In this document: piece by piece, positions 7,393 through 14,808 of the stretch
Numbering within the stretch: the first letter of the stretch is position 1
Layout of the letters: each line of letters opens with the position of its first letter
Source: Nevskiaceae bacterium
GTDB taxonomy: Bacteria; Pseudomonadota; Gammaproteobacteria; Nevskiales; Nevskiaceae
Direction of reading: 5' to 3'
Assembly (NCBI GenBank): GCA_004297005.1
Contig: SCVA01000056.1
Coordinates: 1-33,942 of the forward strand
Length of the DNA stretch: 33,942 nt
The notes under the pieces: generated by a model
What the model was told of the DNA's origin: nothing
Databases searched by the model: none
Seen by the model: only the letters and a program-made list of their open reading frames with translations
Position numbers and translations under genes: made by a program

Positions 7393-8990
7393 GCATCGTC
7401 GCCGCGCAAGTCGCGCCCACCACGCTCGCCAAAATCCGCCGCGCCCTGCTGTCGGTCTCCGACAAGGCCGGAGTGCTGGAGCTGGCCCAGGGCCTGCAAC
7501 AGCGGGGCGTCGAGCTGCTCTCTACCGGCGGTACCTGCAAGCTGCTGCGCGACGCCGGCCTGAAGGTCACCGAAGTCGGCGAGCACACCGGCTTCCCTGA
7601 GATCATGGACGGCCGGGTCAAGACCCTGCATCCCAAGATCCACGGTGGCCTGCTCGGCCGTCGCGGCCACGACGACGCGGTGATGGCCGAGCACGGCATC
7701 GCGCCGATTGATCTGTTGGTGGTCAACCTCTATCCCTTCGAGCAGACCGTCGCCAAGCCCGGCGTCGCCGACGCCGACGCCATCGAGAACATCGACATCG
7801 GCGGCCCGGCGATGCTGCGCGCCACCGCCAAGAACCACGCCCATGTCGGCGTGCTGGTCGACCCCGCCGACTACGCTGCGCTGCTGGCGGAACTCGATGC
7901 CCAGGGCGGGCTGACGCTCGCCACCCGCCGCCGGCTGGCGCTCAAGGCCTTCGCGCTCACCGCCCGCTACGACGCGGCGGTCGCGGCCTATCTTTCCAGC
8001 GTCGCCGAAGACGGCAGCCGCGACCCCTTCCCGGCGGTGTTCGGCCTGCAGCTCAACAAGGTGCAGTCGCTGCGGTACGGCGAAAACCCGCACCAGCGCG
8101 CCGCCTTCTACACCGAAGCGAATCCGCCCGCCGGTTCGCTTGCGGCGGCCAAGCAGTTGCAGGGCAAGGAACTGAGCTACAACAACCTTGCCGACGCCGA
8201 TGCGGCGCTGGCCTGCGTACAGGCTTTCGTGAAGCCGGCCTGCGTGATCGTCAAGCACGCCAATCCCTGTGGCGTGGCGGTGTCGCTGGACGGCATCCGC
8301 GCCGCCTACGAGTTGGCCTACCAGACCGATCCCACCAGCGCCTTCGGCGGCATCATCGCCTTCAACCGGCCGCTCGATGGCGCCACCGCGCAGTTGATCG
8401 TCGGCCGCCAGTTCGTCGAGGTGATCATCGCCCCCAGCGCCGACATCGAGGCGGTGGCGGCGGTGGCGGCCAAGCCCAATGTGCGCCTGCTGGTGACTGG
8501 CGAGTGGCCGTCACAGCCGGCCGCCAGCTTCGACTGGAAGCGCGTCGGTGGCGGCCTCTTGGTGCAGGACGCCGATCTCGCCCTGCCCAGCGAAGCGGGC
8601 CTGAAGGTGGTGACCAAGCGCGCACCCAGCGAGTCCGAGATCCACGACCTGATCTTCGCCGCCAAGGTGGCGAAGTTCGTGAAGAGCAATGCCATCGTCT
8701 ACGCGCGCAACCGCCAGACCATCGGCGTCGGCGCCGGCCAGATGAGCCGCGTCTACTCGGCGAAGATCGCTGGCATCAAGGCCGCCGACGAGAAGCTCAC
8801 CGTCGCCGGCAGCGTGATGGCCTCGGATGCTTTCTTCCCGTTCCGTGACGGCATCGATGCCGCCGCTGCCGCCGGTATCAGTGCGGTGATCCAGCCGGGT
8901 GGCTCGATGCGCGATAGTGAGGTGATCGCGGCTGCCGACGAGCACGGCATGGCGATGGTGTTCACCGGCGTGCGCCACTTCCGGCACTGA
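7389..8990 (+). CDS. purH: Bifunctional AICAR transformylase / IMP cyclohydrolase
   Basis: A 533-aa enzyme for the last two steps of IMP synthesis. The N-terminal MGS-like IMP cyclohydrolase domain (about 15-205) has [38 protein letters not shown] and [13 protein letters not shown]. The C-terminal transformylase domain has [22 protein letters not shown], the KHANPCGVA motif and [10 protein letters not shown]. The GTG start at 7389 overlaps the fis stop and gives the usual length; no ATG occurs before the first conserved strand. purD is not adjacent, unlike E. coli purHD. A terminator follows 20 bases after the stop. Confidence 0.96.
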   Translation: MSIVAAQVAPTTLAKIRRALLSVSDKAGVLELAQGLQQRGVELLSTGGTCKLLRDAGLKVTEVGEHTGFPEIMDGRVKTLHPKIHGGLLGRRGHDDAVMAEHGIAPIDLLVVNLYPFEQTVAKPGVADADAIENIDIGGPAMLRATAKNHAHVGVLVDPADYAALLAELDAQGGLTLATRRRLALKAFALTARYDAAVAAYLSSVAEDGSRDPFPAVFGLQLNKVQSLRYGENPHQRAAFYTEANPPAGSLAAAKQLQGKELSYNNLADADAALACVQAFVKPACVIVKHANPCGVAVSLDGIRAAYELAYQTDPTSAFGGIIAFNRPLDGATAQLIVGRQFVEVIIAPSADIEAVAAVAAKPNVRLLVTGEWPSQPAASFDWKRVGGGLLVQDADLALPSEAGLKVVTKRAPSESEIHDLIFAAKVAKFVKSNAIVYARNRQTIGVGAGQMSRVYSAKIAGIKAADEKLTVAGSVMASDAFFPFRDGIDAAAAAGISAVIQPGGSMRDSEVIAAADEHGMAMVFTGVRHFRH

Positions 8991-9010
8991 AGCTCGCGCG
9001 CCCAAAGAAA

Positions 9011-9035
9011 AGCCCGGCTCCGGCCGGGCTTTTTT
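9011..9035. terminator. Rho-independent terminator after purH (possibly bidirectional)
   Basis: An 8-bp perfect stem AGCCCGGC / GCCGGGCT with a TCCG loop is followed by TTTTTT, 20 bases after the purH stop. An A-rich stretch (9004-9010) on the other side could let it also terminate the convergent minus-strand gene ending at 9050. Confidence 0.92.
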
Positions 9036-9049
9036 GTGCCTGCGACGAA

Positions 9050-9370
9050 TCAGCGATGGTGACCGCCATGGCGATGGTCGTCGTTGCCGCGCCAGTCGCC
9101 ACGGTCGTCGTGACGGCAGTGACGGCCGTGTTCGTGACGACCCCAGTCGCGGTCGTAGTAATAGACCGGCGCGGGGCGGTAGTAGACCACCGGTTCCGAG
9201 TAATAGCGGGGCGGCGGATAGTGATGATGGCGTGGTGATTCGATCACCACCGCAGGTGGGTAGGGCAGGCCGATGCCGACGAAGACCCGGGTATCGGCCA
9301 GGGCCGCGGTCGGCAGCAGACTGAGGCTGGTCAGGCCGGCCAACAGACCACAGACGATGCGCTTGTTCAT
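9050..9370 (-). CDS. Small exported His/Tyr/Asp-rich protein
   Basis: A 106-aa hypothetical protein. A clear signal peptide (MNKRIVCGLLAGLTSLSLLP, cleavage after ALA near 25) is followed by a short hydrophobic strand VFVGIGLPYPPAVVIE. A Tyr/Pro-rich stretch comes next, then a C-terminal half dominated by His, Arg, Asp and Gly. The start at 9370 is chosen for the signal peptide and for a GAGG eight bases upstream; the reading frame is open further upstream but that part has no signal character. The composition suggests periplasmic or surface metal binding, but no family function can be assigned. It is convergent with purH. Confidence 0.75.
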   Translation of the reverse strand: MNKRIVCGLLAGLTSLSLLPTAALADTRVFVGIGLPYPPAVVIESPRHHHYPPPRYYSEPVVYYRPAPVYYYDRDWGRHEHGRHCRHDDRGDWRGNDDHRHGGHHR

Positions 9371-9509
9371 GGGGTGTGCCTCGAATAAGGACGGACCAGG
9401 GAGTAGGCCGCAGCGGCAGCCTCGCGCCAGCGCCTGAACCGGCTCTGAACTGGCATCGAAGGCGCTCGCGTCACGCAATCGTCACGCGCCGGCCGGAAAA
9501 TCCGTGCTC

Positions 9510-10379
9510 ATGAAAAGAGCCCGTCCCAGCAGCAAGGCCATCAGCGCCAAGCCCGGCAAGGCCCAGGTTGAAGCCGGCAAGACCCACTACCGCACGGTCT
9601 GGATCTCCGACGTGCATCTCGGCACGCCCGGCTGCAAGGCCGAGCATCTGGTCGAGTTCCTGAAGAGCCACACCTGCGACACGCTCTATCTGGTCGGCGA
9701 CATCATCGACGGCTGGAAGCTCAAGAACAATTTCTACTGGCCCCAGGAACACACCAATGTCGTGCGCAAGGTGCTGACCAAGGCCAAGCGCGGCACGCGG
9801 GTCTACTACGTGACCGGCAACCACGACGAGTTCCTGCGCAAGTTCGTCGGCTTCCGGCTGGAGCTGGGCAACATCAAGTTCGTCAACGAACTGGTGCACC
9901 AGACCGCCGATGGTCGCAAGCTGCTGATCACTCACGGCGACGCCTTCGACGTCATCACCCGCTACCACGCCTGGATCGCGATGGCCGGTGACACGCTCTA
10001 CGAAGGCACCATGCGCTTCAACTACTGGTTCAACCGCGCGCGCAGCATGCTGGGTATGGGCTACTGGAGTCTGTCGGCCTTCGCCAAGCAGCACGTCAAG
10101 ACTGCGGTGAACGTGGTCTCCACCTTCGAGGAATCGGTGGCTCACGAGTGCCGCCGACGTGGTCTCGACGGCGTGGTCTGTGGTCACATCCACCACGCCG
10201 AGATGCGCGACATCGGCGGCGTCACCTACCACAACTGCGGTGACTGGGTGGAAAGCTGTACCGCGCTGGTCGAGCACCTGGACGGTCGTATCGAGGTACT
10301 GCGCTGGGTGAAGCTCGATCACCTCAATCAGGGTCGCAAGCCGGGCAAGCAGGCGATGCCCGTGGCCGAGGCCGCCTGA
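9510..10379 (+). CDS. LpxH-like metallophosphoesterase (UDP-2,3-diacylglucosamine diphosphatase family)
   Basis: A 289-aa calcineurin-type phosphoesterase. All metal-ligand motifs are visible: SDVHLG (about residue 34), GDIIDGW, GNHDEF, THGDAF and CGHIHHAE. The family (COG2908-like) includes LpxH, which hydrolyses UDP-2,3-diacylglucosamine to lipid X in lipid A synthesis, and related proteins of unknown substrate. The protein is about 50 residues longer than E. coli LpxH, with a basic N-terminal extension (KRARPSSKAISAKPGKAQ), so the substrate is uncertain. The ATG at 9510 is chosen; a GTG two codons earlier (9504) is the alternative. It converges with the FHA gene across only 12 bases. Confidence 0.85.
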   Translation: MKRARPSSKAISAKPGKAQVEAGKTHYRTVWISDVHLGTPGCKAEHLVEFLKSHTCDTLYLVGDIIDGWKLKNNFYWPQEHTNVVRKVLTKAKRGTRVYYVTGNHDEFLRKFVGFRLELGNIKFVNELVHQTADGRKLLITHGDAFDVITRYHAWIAMAGDTLYEGTMRFNYWFNRARSMLGMGYWSLSAFAKQHVKTAVNVVSTFEESVAHECRRRGLDGVVCGHIHHAEMRDIGGVTYHNCGDWVESCTALVEHLDGRIEVLRWVKLDHLNQGRKPGKQAMPVAEAA

Positions 10380-10391
10380 GGGCCTGTCAGC

Positions 10392-11201
10392 CTAGGCGAG
10401 GAACAGCGCCAGTTGGGAGACCAGCTCGCGCACCGCGTCGGCGGACTTCTCGTATCGGCGGTCCTGCAACCCGGAGGCGCGGATCCAGATGCCGTCCGGC
10501 GCCTTGTCGCGCTGGTCCGGATGGCCCCAGGTCAACGACAGCAGGCGATTGGGCTGCCCCTCGCTGCGCACCACCCGTAGCACGATCTCGTGCCGGCGTT
10601 CAGAAACCTCGAAGTAGCGGATACGGCCCTCGCTCGCCAGCCGGGCCTTCATCGCCTCGGCGTAGGCCAGGGTGGTGCGCCACTCGCGCAACAGCTCAGC
10701 CTGCCGTTGGCGCTGGGCGTCTTCCTCCTGCTCACGGAAACTGCGGATCGAGCCGAGCAGTCGATCAAGTTCCTGCAGATCGGGACTCCCATCGTCGGCC
10801 ATCTGCGGGCGGCCATCCGCGTCCGGCGGCAATTGCGGGACTTCCGGTTCGGCGTTGGCCGCCAGCGCCGGCCGGGGGATGGTGGCCGCGAACTTTGGCT
10901 CCACCGCCGTAGCCACTTCGTCGATAAAGCGCATCGACACCCGGCCAAAGGCGACGGTGTCGCCATGCACCAGTTCCTGGCTGCTGATGCGGCTGCCGTT
11001 GACCCAGGTGCCGTTGCTGGAGTTCAGGTCGTGGATGGTTACCCGGCCCTCGCGCACGAACAGCGCCGCGTGCCGGGCGCTGACGGCGGGCTCCGGCAAA
11101 CGTAGGTCGTTGCCAGCGTCGCGCCCCACCGAAATCCGTTCGTGCCGCAGGGGAAATGCGAGCGGTGCCTGTCCCGGCACCTGCCAGACCAGCTTCGCCA
11201 T
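10392..11201 (-). CDS. FHA domain protein
   Basis: A 269-aa cytoplasmic protein. The N-terminal forkhead-associated phosphothreonine-binding domain (about residues 20-92) shows SVGRDAGNDLRL, VSARHA and LNSSNGTWVNG, the Gly-Arg, Ser-x-x-His and Asn-Gly marks that contact phosphopeptides. A Pro-rich linker and a charged helical segment (about 140-195, possible coiled coil, with REQEEDAQRQRQAELLREW) lead to a C-terminal domain of no recognisable family. No protein kinase or type VI genes are nearby. It is divergent from rdgC, sharing a 126-base intergenic region. Confidence 0.85.
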   Translation of the reverse strand: MAKLVWQVPGQAPLAFPLRHERISVGRDAGNDLRLPEPAVSARHAALFVREGRVTIHDLNSSNGTWVNGSRISSQELVHGDTVAFGRVSMRFIDEVATAVEPKFAATIPRPALAANAEPEVPQLPPDADGRPQMADDGSPDLQELDRLLGSIRSFREQEEDAQRQRQAELLREWRTTLAYAEAMKARLASEGRIRYFEVSERRHEIVLRVVRSEGQPNRLLSLTWGHPDQRDKAPDGIWIRASGLQDRRYEKSADAVRELVSQLALFLA

Positions 11202-11327
11202 GATGTCTTTAGAGTCGTTCCCGCGTGGAATTCTTGTCCGGCTCTAGCCTGACCCAGCAAGCGGCCGGCCCGCAAGAGCCAGCGGGTCCACTATCATCGC
11301 CGCCCGGATATTCAGGGCAGCGCCTCC

Positions 11328-12233
11328 ATGTGGTTCAAGAATCTGCAGATCTACCGCCTCGCCAACGGCTGGGCCATGACTCCCGGTGGCCTGGAGGCGG
11401 TGCTTGCCAAGCAGCCGCTGATGCCGTGCAGCGGCCTCAGCCTGCAGACCCGTGGCTGGGTGCCGCCGGTGTCCGGCGAGGGCGCGGCCGGTCTGGTGGC
11501 CTCGCAGGGCAAGCACCTGCTGATCGCCATGGGCAGCGAACAGAAGATCCTACCCGCCAGCGTGGTCAATCAGGAGGCCCTGGAACGTGCTGCCGAGTTG
11601 GAACAGAAGCAGGGCTACAAGCCCGGCCGCAAGCAGTTGCGTGATCTGAAAGAGCGCGTGACCGCCGAGCTGTTGCCGCGCGCCTTCGCCAAGCGCCGCC
11701 TCACGCGCGCCTGGATCGACCCCGACGCGCGCTGGCTGGTGGTCGATGCTTCCAGCCCGGCGCGCGCCGAGGAGCTGCTGGAACAGTTGCGCAACAGCCT
11801 GGGCGAGCTGCCGGTGACGCGCCTGGAAACCGAGATGTCGCCACAGGGCGCGATGACCCAGTGGCTGACGCTGGGCAAGGCGACACGCGACTTCGCGCTC
11901 GACAGCGAGTGCGAGCTCAAGGGCACCGGCGAGGACGGTGCCACAGTGCGCTATCTGCGCCACGACCTGTCGGTGAAGGAGATCCGCGAGCACATCAGTG
12001 GCGGCAAGCTCGCCACCCGCGTCGGCCTGGTCTGGCGCGAGCGCCTGAGCCTGCTGCTGGTCGAACCCTTCCAGGTGAAGCGGCTGAAATTCCTGGAGAT
12101 GGACAAGAACGGCGACGAATCCAGCTTCGCCACGCCCGAGCAGCAGTTCGAGGCCGACTTCACGCTGATGACCGGCACACTCTCGGCCTTGCTCGCCGAT
12201 CTGGTCGAAGCCCTGGGCGGCGAAAAGGCTTAG
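11328..12233 (+). CDS. rdgC: Recombination-associated protein RdgC
   Basis: A 301-aa RdgC-family protein, a ring-shaped dimer that binds duplex DNA and tempers RecA activity. The start MWFKNLQIYRL, the PCSGLSLQTRGWVPP segment, LPASVVNQ, the RAWIDPDARWLVVDASSPARAEELLEQLR stretch and the C-terminal FEADFTLMTGTLSALL are as in E. coli RdgC, with matching length. The helical insert around AAELEQKQGYKPGRKQLRDLKE is also present. A repeat element with strong hairpins follows immediately and separates it from the convergent tautomerase gene. Confidence 0.95.
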   Translation: MWFKNLQIYRLANGWAMTPGGLEAVLAKQPLMPCSGLSLQTRGWVPPVSGEGAAGLVASQGKHLLIAMGSEQKILPASVVNQEALERAAELEQKQGYKPGRKQLRDLKERVTAELLPRAFAKRRLTRAWIDPDARWLVVDASSPARAEELLEQLRNSLGELPVTRLETEMSPQGAMTQWLTLGKATRDFALDSECELKGTGEDGATVRYLRHDLSVKEIREHISGGKLATRVGLVWRERLSLLLVEPFQVKRLKFLEMDKNGDESSFATPEQQFEADFTLMTGTLSALLADLVEALGGEKA

Positions 12234-12250
12234 GCAGGGCGACAGAAGCT

Positions 12251-12345
12251 CCTTCCTCCGCTCGCGGGGGAAGGCTGGGATGGGGGCGATTCTTTGCTTG
12301 GGCCAAACGCCCCCACCCTAACCCTCCCCCGCAGGCGGGGGAGGG
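12251..12345. repeat. Inverted pair of REP-like palindromic units
   Basis: Two copies of a GC-rich unit of about 38 bp face each other: 12251-12288 and, in inverted orientation, 12308-12345. They are separated by 19 bases. Each unit holds its own stem (for example CCTCCCCCGC with GCGGGGGAGG) followed by the GGNTRGGRTGGGGGCG arm. The layout resembles bacterial interspersed mosaic elements at a convergent junction (rdgC / tautomerase). A related single unit lies at 14750-14799. Confidence 0.85.
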
Positions 12346-12356
12346 GATTGAGGGTG

Positions 12357-12752
12357 CTAGACCTCGACCTGGAAGCCCAGCTCGACATCGCAGGCCGCCT
12401 GCCCGCCACGGATCCCCCAGTTCTGCCGAGGCAACTCGCGCAGCAGCACCTTGACGTGATCGCGCGGGATGCCGAGCGGCTCCAGCCCGGAAACGATGGC
12501 CTGGTAGAGCGCGCGCTTGGCGTCCAGCGAGCGGCCAGCGAAGGCGTCGATGCTCACCAGCGTGAAGCGTTCCGGCTGGCTCAGCTTCGGCGAGCAGGCC
12601 ATGCGCTGCGGGGAGTGCACCAGCAGCCGCACGGTCTTGTCGGCTTCTGGAATGCGGAAGGCGGTGACCAGCGCCGTATGCACGGCGTCGATCAGGCGGG
12701 TTTCCTCGTCGGGCGTATAGGCGCGGCGGACTTCGATCAGGCTGGCGGGCAT
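12357..12752 (-). CDS. Tautomerase family protein
   Basis: A 131-aa tautomerase-superfamily protein. Met is followed directly by Pro (MPASLIEVRRAY), and in this superfamily Pro becomes the N-terminal catalytic base after Met removal. The body (TRLIDAVHTALVTAF, ERFTLVSIDAFAGRSLDAKRAL, IPRDHVKVLLRELPRQNWGIRGG) resembles the roughly 130-residue tautomerase proteins often called tautomerase family protein, whose substrates are largely unknown. It starts 15 bases after the acetolactate synthase stop, so it is probably cotranscribed under the same attenuator. That placement is unexpected, since an ilv small subunit would be the usual neighbour. Confidence 0.82.
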   Translation of the reverse strand: MPASLIEVRRAYTPDEETRLIDAVHTALVTAFRIPEADKTVRLLVHSPQRMACSPKLSQPERFTLVSIDAFAGRSLDAKRALYQAIVSGLEPLGIPRDHVKVLLRELPRQNWGIRGGQAACDVELGFQVEV

Positions 12753-12767
12753 TTTCCGTTCTCGTTC

Positions 12768-14462
12768 TTAGGTTTCGGTATCGACCAGCTCGGAGCCGAT
12801 GGCTTCCAGGTTGGAGCGCCCCGGCACCACCATCGGCAGCACCTGGCGGTCGGCATCCACCGGCACCCGGATCAGCGCCGGGCCGGCGCTGTGGAAGGCC
12901 TCTTCCAGCGCCGCGCGCGGTTCGCTCAGGCGGCCGAGATCGTAGGCGGGGATGCCGAAGGCCTCGGCCACCTTCGCGAAGTCGGTAGGGGTGACGTAGT
13001 GCGAGGCGACATGGCGCTGCTTGTAGAACAGCGTCTGCTGCTGGCGCACCAGGCCCAGCGCGGCGTTGTCGAGCAGCACGATCTTCACCGGCAGGTCCAG
13101 CTCGGCGAGGGTCGCCAGCTCCTGCAGGTTCATCAGCAGGCTGCCGTCGCCGGTGAAGCAGACATTGGGCAGGTCCGGCCGCGCCAGCGCCGCGCCGATG
13201 GCGGCCGGCAGGCCGAAGCCCATGGTGCCCAGGCCGCCGGAGGTCAGCCAGCGGTCCGGCCGCGCGAACGGGTAGTGCTGCGCCACCCACATCTGGTGCT
13301 GGCCGACATCGGTGCTGATCAGCGCCTCCGGGCCGGCGAGCGCGGCCACGGCGGCGATCAGGCCGCTGGGGTCCTGCAGGCTGTCGCGGGTGGGCTCGGC
13401 GGGGAAGGCCGCGCGCAGGGCGGCGATGCGCGCCAGCCAGCCCGGCCGGCTCTGCGCGCGCAGGCGCGGCAGCAGGGTTTCCAGCGCCTGGCGGGCGTCG
13501 GCCTGCAAGGCCAGGGTCGGGGTCTTGATCTTGCCGAACTCGCGGGCGTCGAGATCGATGTGGATGATCTGCGCCTGGGGGCAGAAGCCGCTGGGCTGGC
13601 CGGTGGCACGGTCGTCAAAGCGCGCGCCCACTGCGATCAGCAGATCGCATTCGTCGAGCACATGGTTGGTGGCCTTGGCGCCGTGCATGCCGAGCATGCC
13701 CAGCGCCAGCGGGTGACCGGCGGGCAGGCTGCCCAGAGCCATCAGGCTGGTGGTGGTCGGCAGCCCGGCCTTCTCGGCCAGCGCCCGCGCCGCTTCCCAG
13801 GCGCGCGCCTTGACCACGCCGCCGCCCAGGTAGAGCACCGGCTTCTGCGCGGCATTGATCATTGCGGCGGCGGTTGCCCAGGCAGTGTTGGTGGGCTGGC
13901 GGCGCTCCTCGGCGGTCTCGCTCAGGCAGGGAGGCGGCGGCAGCGGCAGGGCGATGCGCTGCAACTGCACGTCCTTGGGCACGTCCACCAGCACCGGGCC
14001 GGGGCGGCCGGACTCGGCAATGCGGAAGGCCTCGGGGATCATCCACAGCAGGTCTTCCACCGAGCGGGCGAAGAAGTTGGCCTTGGTGATGGAGTCCACC
14101 AGATGCCCGGTCTTCACTTCCTGGAAGGCATCGGTGCCGATCAGGTGCTGCGGCACCTGGCCGGTGATGCAGACCAGCGGCACCGAGTCGAGCTTGGCGT
14201 CGGCGATGGCGGTGAGCAGATTGGTCACTCCCGGCCCGGAAGTCGCCAGGCAGACACCCGCCTTGCCGCTCACCCGCGCCATGCCCTGGGCGATGAAGCC
14301 CGCGGCCTGCTCGTGGCGCGCCAGCACATGGCGCACGCGGGTGTCGCCGCCGAGCGCTTCATAGAGCGGCAGGATGGCGCCACCGGGTATGCCGGCGACC
14401 AGGTCTACGCCCTGGCGTTCCAGCAAGTGCACGATCAGTTCTGCGCCGGTGAAGTGGTTCAT
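12768..14462 (-). CDS. ilvG: Acetolactate synthase, large catalytic subunit
   Basis: A 564-aa ThDP-dependent enzyme that condenses two pyruvates to acetolactate (valine/leucine), or pyruvate with 2-oxobutyrate (isoleucine). The N-terminal ThDP pyrimidine domain has GIPGGAILPLYEAL and the catalytic Glu51 in ARHEQAAGF. The middle FAD-binding domain has GMLGMHGAKATNH and GARFDDRATG. The C-terminal ThDP pyrophosphate domain has GLGTMGFGLPAAIG and GDGSLLMNLQELATL ending in LLDNAALGLVRQQQ. It resembles the IlvG/IlvB group. The symbol is a best guess within IlvB/G/I. No small regulatory subunit gene follows; a tautomerase gene does. A leader peptide and terminator precede the gene. Confidence 0.93.
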   Translation of the reverse strand: MNHFTGAELIVHLLERQGVDLVAGIPGGAILPLYEALGGDTRVRHVLARHEQAAGFIAQGMARVSGKAGVCLATSGPGVTNLLTAIADAKLDSVPLVCITGQVPQHLIGTDAFQEVKTGHLVDSITKANFFARSVEDLLWMIPEAFRIAESGRPGPVLVDVPKDVQLQRIALPLPPPPCLSETAEERRQPTNTAWATAAAMINAAQKPVLYLGGGVVKARAWEAARALAEKAGLPTTTSLMALGSLPAGHPLALGMLGMHGAKATNHVLDECDLLIAVGARFDDRATGQPSGFCPQAQIIHIDLDAREFGKIKTPTLALQADARQALETLLPRLRAQSRPGWLARIAALRAAFPAEPTRDSLQDPSGLIAAVAALAGPEALISTDVGQHQMWVAQHYPFARPDRWLTSGGLGTMGFGLPAAIGAALARPDLPNVCFTGDGSLLMNLQELATLAELDLPVKIVLLDNAALGLVRQQQTLFYKQRHVASHYVTPTDFAKVAEAFGIPAYDLGRLSEPRAALEEAFHSAGPALIRVPVDADRQVLPMVVPGRSNLEAIGSELVDTET

Positions 14463-14511
14463 AGCTACGTCCTAGGTAAAGACCCTGGACGAGAAACCGG
14501 CGGGTGAAGCT

Positions 14512-14550
14512 CAAAGAAAAACCCCCGCCGATTTCGCGTCGGCGGGGGTT
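14512..14550 (-). terminator. ilv attenuator terminator hairpin
   Basis: On the minus strand a 12-bp perfect stem (14550-14539 with 14531-14520, AACCCCCGCCGA / TCGGCGGGGGTT) with a CGCGAAA loop is followed by TTTTCTTT. It lies between the leader peptide stop and the acetolactate synthase start, the position of an attenuator. The alternative antiterminator pairs 14579-14573 (CGCGTCG) plus 14570-14567 (GGGG) of the leader with 14541-14535 (CGACGCG) plus 14547-14544 (CCCC), which would break the terminator stem. Confidence 0.9.
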
Positions 14551-14569
14551 GGTTGATTCAGCAGCTCCC

Positions 14570-14632
14570 CTACGACGCGTCGGTAACGACGGCGACGACG
14601 AGAATGGCTTTGAGGGCGCGGGAGAGCTTCAT
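14570..14632 (-). CDS. Branched-chain amino acid leader (attenuator) peptide
   Basis: A 20-codon open frame, too short for ordinary gene finding, reads MKLSRALKAILVVAVVTDAS and then stops. Eight of the 20 residues are Leu, Ile or Val, including the run ILVVAVV, the composition expected when ribosome stalling on scarce Ile/Val/Leu-tRNA controls a downstream ilv operon (compare E. coli ilvL and ivbL). The stop lies 20 bases before the terminator stem. The sequence just after the valine codons can pair with the 5' arm of the terminator, so stalling would favour readthrough. No Shine-Dalgarno sequence precedes the ATG. With the best -10 box at 14641-14646, the transcript may begin at or next to the start codon. 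Confidence 0.88.
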   Translation of the reverse strand: MKLSRALKAILVVAVVTDAS

Positions 14633-14640
14633 GGCGGCGG

Positions 14641-14669
14641 ATTATGGCGACTTGGATCGCGGATTGAAA
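14641..14669 (-). promoter_or_regulatory. Putative promoter of the ilv leader
   Basis: On the minus strand TTTCAA (14669-14664) and CATAAT (14646-14641) are spaced by 17 bases. The -10 box is 8 bases from the leader ATG, which would make the leader mRNA nearly leaderless. The -35 is poor (three of six consensus bases), so this is a moderate call. Confidence 0.5.
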
Positions 14670-14749
14670 GCTGTCGCCACATTCACCTGGCCGGCGCCGG
14701 CCCTCGGCACCTGCGCGTCTGCGCAGTGTGGGTAGACCCTTTAGCTGTG

Positions 14750-14799
14750 CCTCCCCTGCTTGGCGGGGGAGGTGGCGCCGAAGGCGACGGAGGGGGCGT
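14750..14799. repeat. Single REP-like palindromic unit
   Basis: The stem CCTCCCC / GGGGAGG with GCTTGGCG between (14750-14772), followed by a GGNGGGGGCG arm, resembles the units at 12251-12345. It sits just downstream of the transporter stop codon (14809), between that gene and the ilv leader promoter, and could act as a transcription boundary or stabilise the 3' end. Confidence 0.7.
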
Positions 14800-14808
14800 C
14801 GCTTGCCG

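Noticed and set aside
10380..10394. Second copy of the MITE terminus (GGGCCTGTCA)
   Set aside because: Only ten bases match, with no inverted partner nearby. It fits the 12-base convergent gap between two genes by chance as well as by descent.
12294..14507. Very long open frame on the plus strand (over 700 codons)
   Set aside because: It lies opposite the acetolactate synthase and tautomerase genes, whose protein motifs and leader attenuator are unmistakable. The plus-strand peptide is His/Gln/Ala/Gly-biased with no family character, a GC-rich antisense shadow.
14692..14705. Perfect 14-bp GC palindrome GGCCGGCGCCGGCC
   Set aside because: It lies upstream of the ilv leader promoter and has only G and C. 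In such GC-rich DNA it is expected often and has no other supporting signal.
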